Position numbers and translations under genes: made by a program. From NCBI GenBank assembly GCA_028279445.1, contig JANQNT010000022.1, positions 248,001 to 312,000 of the forward strand: a stretch of DNA of 64,000 bases, in the 5' to 3' direction. Source of the stretch: Tepidamorphaceae bacterium. Lineage in GTDB: Bacteria; Pseudomonadota; Alphaproteobacteria; Rhizobiales; Tepidamorphaceae. Shown here piece after piece: positions 8,869-18,950 of the stretch. How positions within the stretch are numbered: the stretch's first letter is position 1; every line of letters starts with the position of its first letter. Under the pieces are notes generated by a model. It saw only the letters and a program-made list of their open reading frames with translations, was not told the origin of the DNA and searched no databases.

Positions 8869-10200
8869 TCACACGAAAACCGGTACTCTCCGGCCACCCA
8901 GACGCGGCGCGATCGCTCGTGCAGGACAAACGTGCACATGGCCCTTCCCGGCAACGACCGGCAGCGTCCCATCAATACGTGCGGCGATCCGGCGCGACGC
9001 ACGGGCCTCGCTGCCGATCGTCTTCAGGGCCACAGCAAGCGTTTCGTATCCGGGCAGGCGCGACCGTGTCTCAGCCGTCAGCGCGTGCAGGCCGGACATG
9101 CCGAGCGCGCGGGCGTCCGCATCCATGTCCAGCACGAAACGCCGGTCGAACACGCCCATATCGGGTCCTGGCGAACCCATCCGCCCCGGTTCGCGGGTCA
9201 GCACCAGCGTGTCGGCGAGAGTTTCCAGTTGCACCCCGCCCAAGGTCCAGCCGCCGCCCGGGGGCCAATCCGCAAGCCGGTCGAGCAGCCGCTCTGTCGC
9301 CGCGATCGGCGGAGGATACAGACCGCCGCCAAGCCGCATGATGAGCGCCCGCAGCAGGCGGGTCGCAATGTTGCGCGGTTCCGCGAAGACGTCCCGCCGC
9401 AGCAGCGCAAAGCCAGCCGCATCGACATGGCCATGGCCCTGCAACACATCGCGCGCGGCGGCATCGTCGATACCACACGCCTGCTGCGCACTGGCGGCGC
9501 GTTCCAGCAGCGCCACCCGCAGGTCGGGCTCGGCGGCAAGCCGGCGCCGCGCGCGCACCCGCTCGAAGCTCGCATCTTCGTTGCTCGGATCGGCAATCGG
9601 GCGAAGGTCCGCGGCGCACAGGTCGGCGACGAGATCAGCACGCGAAACGCCGAGCAGCGGACGTACGATATCGAGGTCCATCCAGTGTCCGTCGGCGGGA
9701 ATGCCGCTTGCCGCGTCGAGCCCGCCGCCACGCGCCGCGCGCATCAGCACGGTCTCGGCCTGATCATCGGCGGTGTGGGCGGTCGCAACGCAATCGAGGC
9801 CGTGCGCAGGCGCTGCCGCGTGCAGCAGATCGTAGCGCGCGATTCGGGCGCGTTCCTGCACCCGCGCGCCCGGCCGTGCGCCGCGCCAGGTCAGGATGCG
9901 GTGATCGAGGCCGATGGAGCGCACCAGTTCGCCCGCCTGCCTTGCCTCAGCCGCGCTGTCCGCCCGCAGGCCGTGATCGACGGTGATGGCGGTTGCCTGC
10001 ATGCCCGGCGCACAACGGGTCCGCCAATCGGCGAAAACACGGGCCATCGCAAGCGAATCCGGTCCGCCGGACACCGCAAGGCCGATGCGCGCGTGCGCGC
10101 CATAGCGGGTCAGCAGCGGTGTGAAGCAGGCATCGGGAATGCCGCTGGACGCGGCGCGGGCCGGCCCGGCCGGATGTGCCGGCTCAGCAGTCCAGCGCAC
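8869..10200 (-). CDS. tilS: tRNA(Ile)-lysidine synthase
   Basis: Modifies C34 of the minor tRNA-Ile(CAU) to lysidine using lysine and ATP, so that AUA is read correctly. The ATP-pyrophosphatase P-loop SGGPDS lies near the N-terminus (IGLAVSGGPDSLAMARVF), followed by TVDHGLRADS and the segment VATAHTADDQAETVLMRAARG, all diagnostic. The start is uncertain. I give a GTG at 10200, overlapping the cpoB stop by 17 bp; a longer frame exists upstream within cpoB, and a later non-AUG start is possible. The C-terminal part is less conserved, as usual. Confidence 0.9.
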   Translation of the reverse strand: MRWTAEPAHPAGPARAASSGIPDACFTPLLTRYGAHARIGLAVSGGPDSLAMARVFADWRTRCAPGMQATAITVDHGLRADSAAEARQAGELVRSIGLDHRILTWRGARPGARVQERARIARYDLLHAAAPAHGLDCVATAHTADDQAETVLMRAARGGGLDAASGIPADGHWMDLDIVRPLLGVSRADLVADLCAADLRPIADPSNEDASFERVRARRRLAAEPDLRVALLERAASAQQACGIDDAAARDVLQGHGHVDAAGFALLRRDVFAEPRNIATRLLRALIMRLGGGLYPPPIAATERLLDRLADWPPGGGWTLGGVQLETLADTLVLTREPGRMGSPGPDMGVFDRRFVLDMDADARALGMSGLHALTAETRSRLPGYETLAVALKTIGSEARASRRIAARIDGTLPVVAGKGHVHVCPARAIAPRLGGRRVPVFV

Positions 10201-11110
10201 GGATTTCAGCCTGGACGCGGTCACGCAGCCCGGCTTCGGCGCGCGGATACTTGCGCAACATCTCGGCAAACGTCGAACAGGCCGGATCGCGCTGATCCAG
10301 CTTGGCGAGCGACTGGCCGAGCTTCAGCAGGCTCTCGGGCGCCTTGGGTGCGGCGGGATAGGACTGCGAAACGTCGAGGAACGCGCGCGCAGCCGCCTGG
10401 AAGTCGCCGCGCTGGAAATGCGTCTCGCCAATCCAGAAACGCGCGTTCGGCACCAGTTCGTCGCCCGGATGGCGGGTGACGAAGTCGCGAAACGCCTGCT
10501 CGGCCTTCGCATACTCGCCGCGCAGTACGAGGCCATAAGCCATGTCGTAGAGATCGCGCGGCGGCGGACCGGGCGTGGCGACAGCCTGCTGGCCGGGCGC
10601 CGGAGCCGCACCGGTCCCCGGCTGCCCGCTCGGCGCGCCCGCGACCGGTGTACCGCCGGAACCGGGCAGGTTGGGATTGGTCAGGTCGAGCGGCGCACCG
10701 CCTTCATTGGCCCGAATCTGACCCAGGATGCGCGGCGGATCGCCGGGGCCAGCCTGGCCGGGACCAGGTTGACCGGGGACGGCCTGACCGGGTGTCGGCG
10801 CATCAGCAGGCTGGCCGCCAGCGGGCGCACGCACACCGGCCACCCCGCCCTGCTCCAGTTGCCGCAGCCGGAACTCGAAGGCCTCGATCTTGCCGGTCAA
10901 CACGCGAAGCTGCTCTTCCACCAGTTGCAACTGCGGTGCGGAGATGGCGCCTGCCGCCTGCGCCTGCAGCACCTCGGCCTCCATGCGCAGGCCGTTCAGT
11001 TCGGCGCGCAACTGCGGCACGGTCGGGGCAGGCTGCGCCCGGGTGGTGGCCGGAGAGGCCGCCACCACGGTCGCGATCACGGCAAGGACGGCAAGAAGCC
11101 GGAGCATCAT
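10184..11110 (-). CDS. cpoB: Cell division coordinator CpoB (YbgF)
   Basis: Periplasmic protein that links the Tol-Pal machine to peptidoglycan synthesis at the septum. 308 residues from the ATG-ATG pair at 11110: signal peptide to about residue 25 (LAVLAVIATVVAASPATTRAQ), a coiled-coil trimerisation segment (QLRAELNGLRMEAEVLQAQ to EFRLRQLEQ), a long proline- and glycine-rich linker and a C-terminal TPR domain (YDMAYGLVLRGEYAKAEQAFRDF, NARFWIGETHFQRGDF, PESLLKLGQSLAKL). It follows pal at the end of the tol cluster and overlaps tilS. Confidence 0.93.
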   Translation of the reverse strand: MMLRLLAVLAVIATVVAASPATTRAQPAPTVPQLRAELNGLRMEAEVLQAQAAGAISAPQLQLVEEQLRVLTGKIEAFEFRLRQLEQGGVAGVRAPAGGQPADAPTPGQAVPGQPGPGQAGPGDPPRILGQIRANEGGAPLDLTNPNLPGSGGTPVAGAPSGQPGTGAAPAPGQQAVATPGPPPRDLYDMAYGLVLRGEYAKAEQAFRDFVTRHPGDELVPNARFWIGETHFQRGDFQAAARAFLDVSQSYPAAPKAPESLLKLGQSLAKLDQRDPACSTFAEMLRKYPRAEAGLRDRVQAEIRALDC

Positions 11111-11219
11111 CTGGCGATCCAGGTTGGCGCGTTGCGGAAATCGCCGCCAACATAGCGCGGATTCGGCCCAAAGTGAGGCCGCAATTGCAAGCAACCGGCG
11201 CGGCGTCTGCCAACGCAAA

Positions 11220-11245
11220 CGGGCCGGCGCTGGAACGCCGGCCCG
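11220..11245 (-). terminator. Hairpin between pal and cpoB, partial terminator or mRNA stabiliser
   Basis: CGGGCCGGCG pairs with CGCCGGCCCG around a 6 nt loop. On the minus strand it is followed only by TTTGCG, a poor U-tract. It lies 43 bp after the pal stop and about 110 bp before cpoB. It may weaken read-through and give more pal than cpoB mRNA. Confidence 0.5.
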
Positions 11246-11287
11246 CCTGGTTCAAGTTGATTGGCTTGATACAGCCTAGTGCGGCAA

Positions 11288-11776
11288 TCAGTTGGTGGCG
11301 TTGTTGAGCACCACGACCGCGCGGCGGTTCTGGTTCCAGCACGAAGCGTTGTTGCACACCGCAACGGGGCGCTCCTTGCCGTAGGAGATCGTGCGCATGC
11401 GCGTCGGCGCCACACCCAGGCTCGCAAGATAGTCGCGCACCACCGCGGCGCGCCGCGCACCCAGCGCGATGTTGTACTCGCGCGTGCCGCGCTCGTCGGC
11501 GTGGCCCTCGACGGTGAAGCTGTAGCGCTGGTGCTGGTTCAGCCACTGCGCCTGGCGCTGCAGCGTGGCGCGCGCCACGTCTGTGAGCTGCGAGGAGTCG
11601 GTGGTGAAGAACACCCGGTCGCCGACGTTGACGACGAATTCCTGAGCCGATCCGGGAACCACGTTGGTGGCGCCGGGCTGAAGGCCCCTGTTTTGCGCGC
11701 ACGCGGCAACGACCAGCGTCAGCGCCACGACGGCGGCAACGCGCAACACGCGGGTTCCATGGTTCAGTCCAAGCAT
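11288..11776 (-). CDS. pal: Peptidoglycan-associated lipoprotein Pal
   Basis: Outer-membrane lipoprotein whose OmpA-like domain grips peptidoglycan and binds TolB and TolA. The ATG at 11776 gives 162 residues, with GGAG about 9 nt upstream. The signal peptide ends in the lipobox LVVAAC, with the lipidated cysteine at residue 26. The OmpA core includes VFFTTDSSQLTDVARATLQRQ, VEGHADERGTREYNIALGARRA and ISYGKERPVAVCNNASCWNQNRRAVV. It belongs to the tolQRAB-pal-cpoB cluster. Confidence 0.97.
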   Translation of the reverse strand: MLGLNHGTRVLRVAAVVALTLVVAACAQNRGLQPGATNVVPGSAQEFVVNVGDRVFFTTDSSQLTDVARATLQRQAQWLNQHQRYSFTVEGHADERGTREYNIALGARRAAVVRDYLASLGVAPTRMRTISYGKERPVAVCNNASCWNQNRRAVVVLNNATN

Positions 11777-12015
11777 CCCGGTTACTCCGTTTCTATCGAC
11801 CGGATACACGGTGTGTTTACTACCAGCCGCGCCGTTAACTGCGCGTTCAGAAACATGCTTAACGAAATGTGTCGGCGATGCGGCTGCTCCGCCAGTTCAT
11901 CATCGCGCACATGTACTTGATTGCCGCGCTCGGGCGCTCCCGGTTCACCATGCCGGCCCGCAAGCCAGCCAGTCGGACGCCCCCGTTCGACGCGGCGGAA
12001 CCTACTCAGATAGCC

Positions 12016-13398
12016 TCAGTTGATCAAGGGCGACCAGGCCGGGTCCGATGCCCAGTTGGGGGTTGGCAGCCGCCGCTCGTTGTAGCCGGTGATGTCGACC
12101 GACCAGAGCTGCGGCCCTCCGCCGGCTCCGGCCACATCGCGGAAGAACATGATCACCCGCCCGTTCGGCGCCCAGGTCGGACCTTCGTTGTGGTAGCCCT
12201 CGGTGAGAATGCGCTCACCCGACCCGTCCGGACGCATCACGCCGATGGCGAAACGCCCCTGGCCCTGGCGCGTGAAGGCGATCAGGTCGCCGCGCGGCGA
12301 CCACACCGGTGTGGAATAGTTGCCGTTGCCGAAGCTGATGCGCTGCGGGTTCGAGCCATCGGCGCCCATGACGTAGATCTGCTGGCTGCCGCCACGGTCG
12401 GAGGTGAACACGATGCGCCGCCCGTCCGGCGAATAGGATGGCGAGGTATCGATCGCGGGGGTGTTGGTGAGCCGCGTCGTACGCCGCGTGCGCAGGTCCA
12501 TGGCGAAGATGTTGGCGTTGCCGTCCTGCTGCAGGCTCATGACGATGCGCTGCCCGTCCGGCGAAAACCGCGGCGCAAAGGTCATGCCGTCGAAATTGCC
12601 GACGAGTTCGGTCTGCCCCGTCTCGATGTTGAACAGATACACCTGCGGCGAACCGCTGGCGTAGGACATGTAGGTGATTTCCTGGCTCGACGGGCTGAAG
12701 CGCGGCGTCAGCACCAGGTCGCGCCCCGACGACAGATAGCGCAGGTTGGCGCCGTCCTGATCCATGATCGACAGCCGCTTGACCCGCTGGTCCTTGGGTC
12801 CGCTTTCCTCGACGAAGACCACACGGGTGTCGAAATAGCCGCTCTCGCCGGTCAGCCGCTCGTAGATCGCGTCCGAGATGATGTGCGCGACGCGGCGCCA
12901 GTTGACCGGCATGGTGAAGTACTTCGCGCCGGTCATGTGCTTGCCGGCGAAGACGTCCCAGAGGCGGAACTCCACCTGCAAACGCCCGTCCGCCTGCCGG
13001 GTGACGCGGCCGTTGACGAGCGCCTGTGCGTTGAGGACGCGCCAGTTGGGAAACTGCGGCGTGCCCTCGAAGTTGATCTGCCGCTCGATGAAGGCGGCCG
13101 GATCGACCGGCGCGAACAGCCCCGAATTGCGCAGGTTGGAGGTGATCACCTGAACGATGTCGGCGCCGGCCTGCACCTCATCGGGCTGGCTGCCGGTGAA
13201 TTCGAGCAGCGCGATCGGCAGCGGCTGCACCGTGCCGCGGGTGACATCGACCTCCAGCACCGCGTGGGCCGGGCGCGACAGCACCATGACCGCCGCCATC
13301 AGCACCATCAGCATGAGGGCCGCGCGTCGCGTGACATGTCGCATGACATCAAGCCGCATGCCCGTGCTCCTCGTCATCGTTCCAGCCGCCGGCATCAT
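12016..13398 (-). CDS. tolB: Tol-Pal system protein TolB
   Basis: Periplasmic beta-propeller that shuttles between TolA and Pal. 460 residues from the ATG at 13398, preceded by AGGAG. The N-terminus holds a signal peptide ending RPAHA; a shorter start at [11 protein letters not shown] is possible. The TolB N-terminal domain ([36 protein letters not shown]) is followed by repeated WD40-like propeller blades ([61 protein letters not shown]). It is followed 239 bp later by pal. Confidence 0.97.
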   Translation of the reverse strand: MMPAAGTMTRSTGMRLDVMRHVTRRAALMLMVLMAAVMVLSRPAHAVLEVDVTRGTVQPLPIALLEFTGSQPDEVQAGADIVQVITSNLRNSGLFAPVDPAAFIERQINFEGTPQFPNWRVLNAQALVNGRVTRQADGRLQVEFRLWDVFAGKHMTGAKYFTMPVNWRRVAHIISDAIYERLTGESGYFDTRVVFVEESGPKDQRVKRLSIMDQDGANLRYLSSGRDLVLTPRFSPSSQEITYMSYASGSPQVYLFNIETGQTELVGNFDGMTFAPRFSPDGQRIVMSLQQDGNANIFAMDLRTRRTTRLTNTPAIDTSPSYSPDGRRIVFTSDRGGSQQIYVMGADGSNPQRISFGNGNYSTPVWSPRGDLIAFTRQGQGRFAIGVMRPDGSGERILTEGYHNEGPTWAPNGRVIMFFRDVAGAGGGPQLWSVDITGYNERRLPTPNWASDPAWSPLIN

Positions 13399-13433
13399 CG
13401 AACCGCTCTCCTGAGTGAGTCTGCTACCCAACG

Positions 13434-14351
13434 TCAACCGCCCAGCATCTCGCGCGGGTCGAAATTGACGATCATCCGACGCCAGGTGTCGTATTTCTCC
13501 GGCGGCAGAACGTAGGGCTGGCACTGCACCACGGCGCGCTTGGCCGCTTCCGAGGCGATGGTGAAGATCGGATCGAAGCTGGTGTTGGCGACGATCGGCG
13601 GGCGCGTCAGCGATCCGTCCGGTGTCAGTTCAAGGTCCAGCTTGACCACCAGCCCAGCGGCATCGAGCACGCCGACAGGCGGGTTCCAGCAGCGCGATAT
13701 CTGCTGGCGCAGGTAGTCTATCTCGCTCATCGACAGCCGGTTGGCCAGGCCGGTGGGCGCGCCGAGCGAGGGTGCCGCGTCCGGCGTGCCGCCGACAGCA
13801 CCACCAGCGGCTTCGTCGCGCTCCTGCTTGTCGAGAAGGGCGGCGATATCGTCCGGATCGAAGTCGCGCTCCTGCTCGTTGGGCCGCTCCGGCGCGGGAT
13901 CGTTCAACGCCACCTGCTGCACCGGGCGCGGACGCGGCGGGCGGCGCGGCATCGACACCTGGCGCGGAAGCTGCACGTATTCCGGTTCCTCGGGCGCGGC
14001 CTCAGGCTCAGGTTCGGCTTCGGCCTGCTCGGGCTCGGGTTCAGGCTCCGGAGGCGGAGGCGGCGCCTCGGCCGGCTGCGGCGGTTCGGGGACCGGTTCA
14101 GGCTCTGGTTCCGGTTCGGGATCGGGCGCGGCATCGATCTCTTCGGGCGCATCCGGCACGGCAGGCGGCTCCTCGATGTCGCCATCCTTGAGGCCCGTCG
14201 TCAGTTCGGTGAATTCCTCCACCGACACAAGATCGACCGGCAGCGCCACCTCCGGGGAGACCGCCAGGGGTTCCGTCGAGCTGAAACTGAGCATGGTCCA
14301 GCCCAGCACGGCGGCGTGCGCACAACATGAGATGGTGAGGCCGACGCGCAT
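13434..14351 (-). CDS. tolA: Tol-Pal system protein TolA
   Basis: Inner-membrane protein that couples TolQR energy to Pal. 305 residues: one membrane helix at about 5-24, a long periplasmic arm, and a C-terminal TonB/TolA fold (about 215-300; [34 protein letters not shown]). The arm is built mainly of Pro-Glu repeats ([16 protein letters not shown]) rather than the Ala-Lys helix of the E. coli protein. The gene starts 12 bp after tolR. Length and C-terminal domain support TolA; a TonB role is less likely given the context. Confidence 0.93.
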   Translation of the reverse strand: MRVGLTISCCAHAAVLGWTMLSFSSTEPLAVSPEVALPVDLVSVEEFTELTTGLKDGDIEEPPAVPDAPEEIDAAPDPEPEPEPEPVPEPPQPAEAPPPPPEPEPEPEQAEAEPEPEAAPEEPEYVQLPRQVSMPRRPPRPRPVQQVALNDPAPERPNEQERDFDPDDIAALLDKQERDEAAGGAVGGTPDAAPSLGAPTGLANRLSMSEIDYLRQQISRCWNPPVGVLDAAGLVVKLDLELTPDGSLTRPPIVANTSFDPIFTIASEAAKRAVVQCQPYVLPPEKYDTWRRMIVNFDPREMLGG

Positions 14352-14363
14352 GGCTTCTGGCGC

Positions 14364-14807
<444 letters not shown>

Positions 14808-14852
14808 GGTTCGGTGTCAATCTCCGGGTAGCCTGCGGGGTCGCCGCGGCGG

Positions 14853-15560
14853 TCACATACGCTCATCCAATTGCCGCGAAAGTATGGCCGAAAACTCGTC
14901 CGCGAAGCCCTCCAGGCGGGCCGTCTGGCGCGTAACTTCGTTGGAAAACCGGTTGTAGGCGACGGTCGCGGGGATCGCCGCCAGCAGGCCGAGCGCGGTG
15001 GCGAACAGCGCTTCCGCGATGCCCGGCGCGACGACCGCCAGCGAGGTGTTCTCCGAGTTGGCGATGGCCTGGAAGCTGGTCATGATGCCCCACACGGTGC
15101 CGAACAGCCCGACGAAGGGCGCCGTCGAGCCGACCGAGGCCAGGAACATCAGCCTGCGCTCGAGCCGCTCGATCTCCCGCGACACGGTGACATCCATCAC
15201 CTTCTCGATGCGCATCTGCAGGCCGACATAGCTGCCCGCCTGCTTTTCCTGGCTGCGCTTCCATTCCCGCATGGCGGCGATGAACATCGCCGCCATCGAG
15301 GTGGCCGGGCGCGCCGACAGCGTGCGGTAGAGGTCCTCCAGCGAATGGCCGGACCAGAACACCTTCTCGAAGCGCGAGATCTGCTGGCGCGAGCGCGCAT
15401 AGACCATCGCCCGGTCGACGATGATGGCCCAGCTCCACACCGAGGCGAGGATCAGGCCGATCATGACGATCTGGACGACGATATGGGCCTGCAGGAACAG
15501 CGCGGTCAGCGAAAGATCGCTGCCATGCGCTTCAACTCCGAGAACCTCAACGCCTTCCAT
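14853..15560 (-). CDS. tolQ: Tol-Pal system protein TolQ
   Basis: MotA/TolQ/ExbB-family channel subunit. 235 residues from the ATG at 15560 (MEGVEVLGVEAHG). Three membrane helices are visible: about 20-42 (HIVVQIVMIGLILASVWSWAIIVD), about 135-158 (FLASVGSTAPFVGLFGTVWGIMTSF) and about 168-195 (VVAPGIAEALFATALGLLAAIPA). The second and third carry the conserved small-residue and threonine motifs of the proton path. It is the first tol gene after ybgC, with a 196 bp gap that probably holds a promoter. Confidence 0.96.
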   Translation of the reverse strand: MEGVEVLGVEAHGSDLSLTALFLQAHIVVQIVMIGLILASVWSWAIIVDRAMVYARSRQQISRFEKVFWSGHSLEDLYRTLSARPATSMAAMFIAAMREWKRSQEKQAGSYVGLQMRIEKVMDVTVSREIERLERRLMFLASVGSTAPFVGLFGTVWGIMTSFQAIANSENTSLAVVAPGIAEALFATALGLLAAIPATVAYNRFSNEVTRQTARLEGFADEFSAILSRQLDERM

Positions 15561-15756
15561 GTACTTGTATCCTCGATGCGCGGTGGCCGGTTCCTGCGCG
15601 CGGGGTCGCGCTGGCCTGCCGGCAGGTGCCGCGCTTCTTGCCACCCATTATGGCCGAACAAGGGCGCGGCCACGCCCGTTTCGCCACCCCTACCCAATGA
15701 TGGAATAGGGTTAACGAAGTGTTGGCGGGAGGTCAGAACGTGCCGTCGTCGGCCGC

Positions 15757-16296
15757 TCAATCGGGGCCGTCGGTGTCCGCGCCTTCCGGCGCATGCAGCG
15801 CGAAGATGCGACGCAGCCACAACGGCATGCGCCGCGGCTTGCCCCGCCGCGTCACCAGAGCAACCTTGACGTCGGCGGTGACGACCGGTGCGCCATCGTT
15901 CAACACCCGCTGCTTCACCAGCATGGACGCCCCGCGCATGTCGCCCATCCAGGTCTCCACGCTAAGCACATCGTCGATGCTGGCGGCGGAATGGAACTCG
16001 ACCGTCATCTTGCGCACCGCGAAGGCAAGCCCGCCGTCAGCCTGCATCAGGTCACCGTGGTCGAGCCCGGTCCAGCGCATGAAGTCGGAGCGGCCGCGCT
16101 CCATGAAGCGCAGGTAGCTTGCGTGATACACGACGCCGGAAAAGTCGGTGTCCTCGTAATAGACCCGTACGCCCAGCCGGTGCACGCCGTCCTCATCGAT
16201 GCGCCCGGCGAGATCCGGCCAGTCATCGCTGAGGCCCACAGGATCCGGAGCATTCGGATCGCGCAGCGGATCGGTTTTCTTCTCGCCACCGCTCAC
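15757..16296 (-). CDS. ybgC: Tol-Pal associated acyl-CoA thioesterase YbgC
   Basis: Hotdog-fold (4HBT) thioesterase found with tol-pal genes. 179 residues. The catalytic signature YYEDTDFSGVVYHASYLRFMERGRSDFM with its TDF aspartate is present. The start is a GTG at 16296 that overlaps the upstream phosphoesterase stop in GTGA and follows a G-rich ribosome site, so the two genes are probably translationally coupled. Compared with E. coli YbgC it has about 35 extra residues at the N-terminus. Confidence 0.92.
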   Translation of the reverse strand: MSGGEKKTDPLRDPNAPDPVGLSDDWPDLAGRIDEDGVHRLGVRVYYEDTDFSGVVYHASYLRFMERGRSDFMRWTGLDHGDLMQADGGLAFAVRKMTVEFHSAASIDDVLSVETWMGDMRGASMLVKQRVLNDGAPVVTADVKVALVTRRGKPRRMPLWLRRIFALHAPEGADTDGPD

Positions 16297-17204
16297 GTGT
16301 CGCCCCCCAGTTCGATGAGCGCGATTTCCGGCGGCACGCCGAAACGCACCGGCAGGATCGAACATCCAAGCCCGCCCGACACAATCAGGTCGCGTCCGGC
16401 CTCGGCCACATGGCCATACGCAAAGCGGTTGCCGTAGGACGACGGCACGATCGGCGAATAGCCGAACAGGCGCACCTGTCCGCCATGGGTATGGCCGCTG
16501 ATGGTGAGCGACACGCGATCCGGCACATCTGGAAAGATATCCGGCTCGTGCGCCATCAGGATGACCGGCGCATCGTCGGTGACATTCGCAAGCGTCCCGT
16601 CCAGATCATCCAGCCCCATGAACCGCCACCGCCGGTCGGCGCGATTGTTGATGAAGGCGAGTTGGTCGGCAAGTCCGGCAAGCCAGACGCCCTGACCGTC
16701 CTTCTCCAGCCGAACGCAATCGTTTTCGTAGACGGGAATACCGGCGCCCTCGAGCGCCCGCCGCGCATGGACCGGACCGCGCCGCTCGCGCTGGGCCCGC
16801 CGGTCGTCCCACCAGTCGTGATTGCCGAGCACCGCGTGCACGCCAAGCGGCGCCGCAAGCCGGCCCAGCGCCCCTGCCCAGTCGGCGGAAGCAACGGTTC
16901 CGGTTCGGAACCGGTGGCTGGCCGTATAGTCTCCGAGCAGGAGGATCGCATCGGCCTGCAGCGAATTCGTCAGGTCGGCGATCTTGGCAATCCGGCTGGC
17001 CGGCATCCAGGGCTCGCAGGCATGGAGGTCGGCGACAACCGCCAACCGCAGCTTCAGCGCCTCGGGCCAGCGCGCCGGCGTCAGCGCGTAGCGCTGCACC
17101 CGCAACCGCAAGCCCGGCTCGATGCCGAAGGCGTAGGAGCCCAGCGCCACACCGCTCAGCACGGTGGCGCCGAACAGCTTCAGCAAAGTGCGTCTGGTGA
17201 TCAT
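16293..17204 (-). CDS. Exported metallophosphoesterase (YaeI-like), Tat signal
   Basis: A 303-residue calcineurin-like phosphoesterase. All metal motifs are present in order: VVADLHA, LLGDYT, LGNHDWWDD, MAHEPD and SGHTHGGQ. The N-terminus ITRRTLLKLFGATVLSGVALG is a good twin-arginine signal (TRRTLLK followed by a hydrophobic stretch), so export or membrane anchoring by Tat is likely. Relatives act on cyclic nucleotides or UDP-diacylglucosamine-like lipids; the substrate here is unknown. It sits between ruvB and ybgC and overlaps ybgC by 4 bp. Confidence 0.85.
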   Translation of the reverse strand: MITRRTLLKLFGATVLSGVALGSYAFGIEPGLRLRVQRYALTPARWPEALKLRLAVVADLHACEPWMPASRIAKIADLTNSLQADAILLLGDYTASHRFRTGTVASADWAGALGRLAAPLGVHAVLGNHDWWDDRRAQRERRGPVHARRALEGAGIPVYENDCVRLEKDGQGVWLAGLADQLAFINNRADRRWRFMGLDDLDGTLANVTDDAPVILMAHEPDIFPDVPDRVSLTISGHTHGGQVRLFGYSPIVPSSYGNRFAYGHVAEAGRDLIVSGGLGCSILPVRFGVPPEIALIELGGDT

Positions 17205-17234
17205 GGCGCGGCTTCTTGCCGGCCAGTGCGGCGA

Positions 17235-18293
17235 TCATGTGTCCGGATCGGAGAACAATCCCATTTGCGCCACGTTGTCGCTCGGCACGGCAAGCCCCAG
17301 ATGCTTGAAGGCATGCGGCGTGAGGATGCGTCCGCGCGGCGTGCGCTGCATGAAACCCTGCTGGATCAGGAACGGCTCGATGATGTCCTCGATGGCGTCG
17401 CGCGGCTCGGCCAGTGCCGCCGCGATGGTCTCGATACCGACCGGGCCGCCACCGAACTTCTCCGCGATGGTGACCAGATAGCGCTTGTCCATGCCGTCGA
17501 GGCCGCGCTGGTCGACATCGAGTTCGGCAAGCGCCCGGTCGGCGATGGTCCGCTCGATGCGCCCGCCGCCCTCAACCAGCGCGAAATCGCACACCCGGCG
17601 CAGCAGCCGCCCGGCGATGCGCGGCGTGCCGCGCGAACGCTGGGCGATCTCCATCGCGCCGTCATCGGATATCTCCACCCCCATCAGCCGCGCGCCCCGT
17701 CGCACGATCGTGTCGAGTTCCTCGACGGTGTAGAAATCGAGCCGCACCGGGATGCCGAAGCGGTCGCGCAGCGGCGTCGTCAGCAGCCCTGAGCGCGTCG
17801 TCGCACCGACCAGCGTGAAGGGTGCCAGATCGATCCTCACCGAGCGGGCAGCCGGACCCTCGCCGATGATCAGATCGAGCTTGAAGTCCTCCATCGCCGG
17901 ATAGAGCACCTCCTCCACCGCCGGATTGAGCCGGTGGATTTCGTCGATGAACAGAACGTCGCGCGGTTCCAGGTTGGTGAGCAGCGCGGCGAGATCGCCG
18001 GCCTTGGCGACGACGGGACCCGACGTTGCGCGAAAGCCGACGCCAAGCTCCTTGGCGAGGATTTGCGCCAGCGTCGTCTTGCCGAGACCGGGGGGCCCCG
18101 CGAACAGCACGTGATCGAGCGCTTCGCCACGCGTGCGCGCCGCCTCGATGAAGACGCTCAGGTTGGCGCGCGCCTGGGCCTGGCCGACGAACTCGTCCAT
18201 CGCCTGCGGGCGCAGCGAGCCGGACGCCTGGTCCTCGTCACGCTCCAGCGCCTCCACAAGGCGTCCGTGATGTGCGCTTTCCGTATCAGCCAT
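17235..18293 (-). CDS. ruvB: Holliday junction branch migration helicase RuvB
   Basis: AAA+ motor that drives branch migration with RuvA during recombinational repair. 352 residues: Walker A GPPGLGKT at 66-73, Walker [12 protein letters not shown] at about 112-122, sensor GATTRSGLL, the arginine-finger region [14 protein letters not shown], and the C-terminal winged-helix domain ([14 protein letters not shown] to [12 protein letters not shown]). It lies 26 bp after ruvA in the ruvCAB cluster. Confidence 0.98.
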   Translation of the reverse strand: MADTESAHHGRLVEALERDEDQASGSLRPQAMDEFVGQAQARANLSVFIEAARTRGEALDHVLFAGPPGLGKTTLAQILAKELGVGFRATSGPVVAKAGDLAALLTNLEPRDVLFIDEIHRLNPAVEEVLYPAMEDFKLDLIIGEGPAARSVRIDLAPFTLVGATTRSGLLTTPLRDRFGIPVRLDFYTVEELDTIVRRGARLMGVEISDDGAMEIAQRSRGTPRIAGRLLRRVCDFALVEGGGRIERTIADRALAELDVDQRGLDGMDKRYLVTIAEKFGGGPVGIETIAAALAEPRDAIEDIIEPFLIQQGFMQRTPRGRILTPHAFKHLGLAVPSDNVAQMGLFSDPDT

Positions 18294-18319
18294 TCAGGCC
18301 ACCCGCGGCTCCCAAAACG

Positions 18320-18937
18320 TCACTTCGCCAGCGCCTTCAGCGCCACGCGGATCAGCGTTTCGGCCCCGGCGTCGTCACCGGCTTCCGAAACGGCGGTGGC
18401 GACAGCAGCACCGGCCTGCGCCTGACCATAGCCAAGATTGGTGAGCGCGGACACGGCATCGCGTGCCGCCGATGGGGCGCCGGCGGACACCGCACCGGAG
18501 ACGGCGGCGAAAGCGCCCGCGTCGCCCTCGATGAAGCCCGGCGCCTTGTCACGCAACTCACTGACGATGCGCCCCGCGACCTTCGGCCCGACGCCCGGCG
18601 CGCGCGCCACCAGCGCCTTGTCCTGCATGGCAATCGCGCTTGATAGATCGCCGACGGAGGCCGTCGACAGGATCGCCAGCGCGACCTTGGCGCCGACGCC
18701 CTGCACGGTCAGCAACAGGCGGAACCACTCGCGCTCCAGCGCCGTGGCGAACCCGTAGAGGCGGATCATGTCCTCGCGCATGGTGGTTTCCACGAAGACG
18801 GTGGCCGCCTCGCCGGTGCCCGGCAATGCGGACAGCGTGCGGCCCGAGCAATAGAGCACGTAACACACGCCGTTGACATCGACCACGACGTGGTCGTCGC
18901 CGTAATCGTCGACCAAGCCCTTGAGCTTTCCAATCAT
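18320..18937 (-). CDS. ruvA: Holliday junction branch migration protein RuvA
   Basis: DNA-binding partner of RuvB and RuvC. 205 residues from the ATG at 18937, which gives the standard start [26 protein letters not shown]. The OB-fold domain is followed by paired helix-hairpin-helix motifs ([17 protein letters not shown] and [20 protein letters not shown]) and the flexible C-terminal RuvB-binding domain ([16 protein letters not shown]). It starts 13 bp after ruvC. Confidence 0.97.
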   Translation of the reverse strand: MIGKLKGLVDDYGDDHVVVDVNGVCYVLYCSGRTLSALPGTGEAATVFVETTMREDMIRLYGFATALEREWFRLLLTVQGVGAKVALAILSTASVGDLSSAIAMQDKALVARAPGVGPKVAGRIVSELRDKAPGFIEGDAGAFAAVSGAVSAGAPSAARDAVSALTNLGYGQAQAGAAVATAVSEAGDDAGAETLIRVALKALAK

Positions 18938-18950
18938 CGGATTGTGCCGA

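Noticed and set aside
11835-11849. A CtrA box before pal (TTAA-CTGCGCG-TTCA).
   Set aside because: One base off in the second half-site. I keep only perfect sites.
15708-15725. A CtrA box before tolQ (TTAACGAAGTGTTGG).
   Set aside because: Only the first half-site and the spacing fit; the second half is TTGG, so it is not a full match like the other four.
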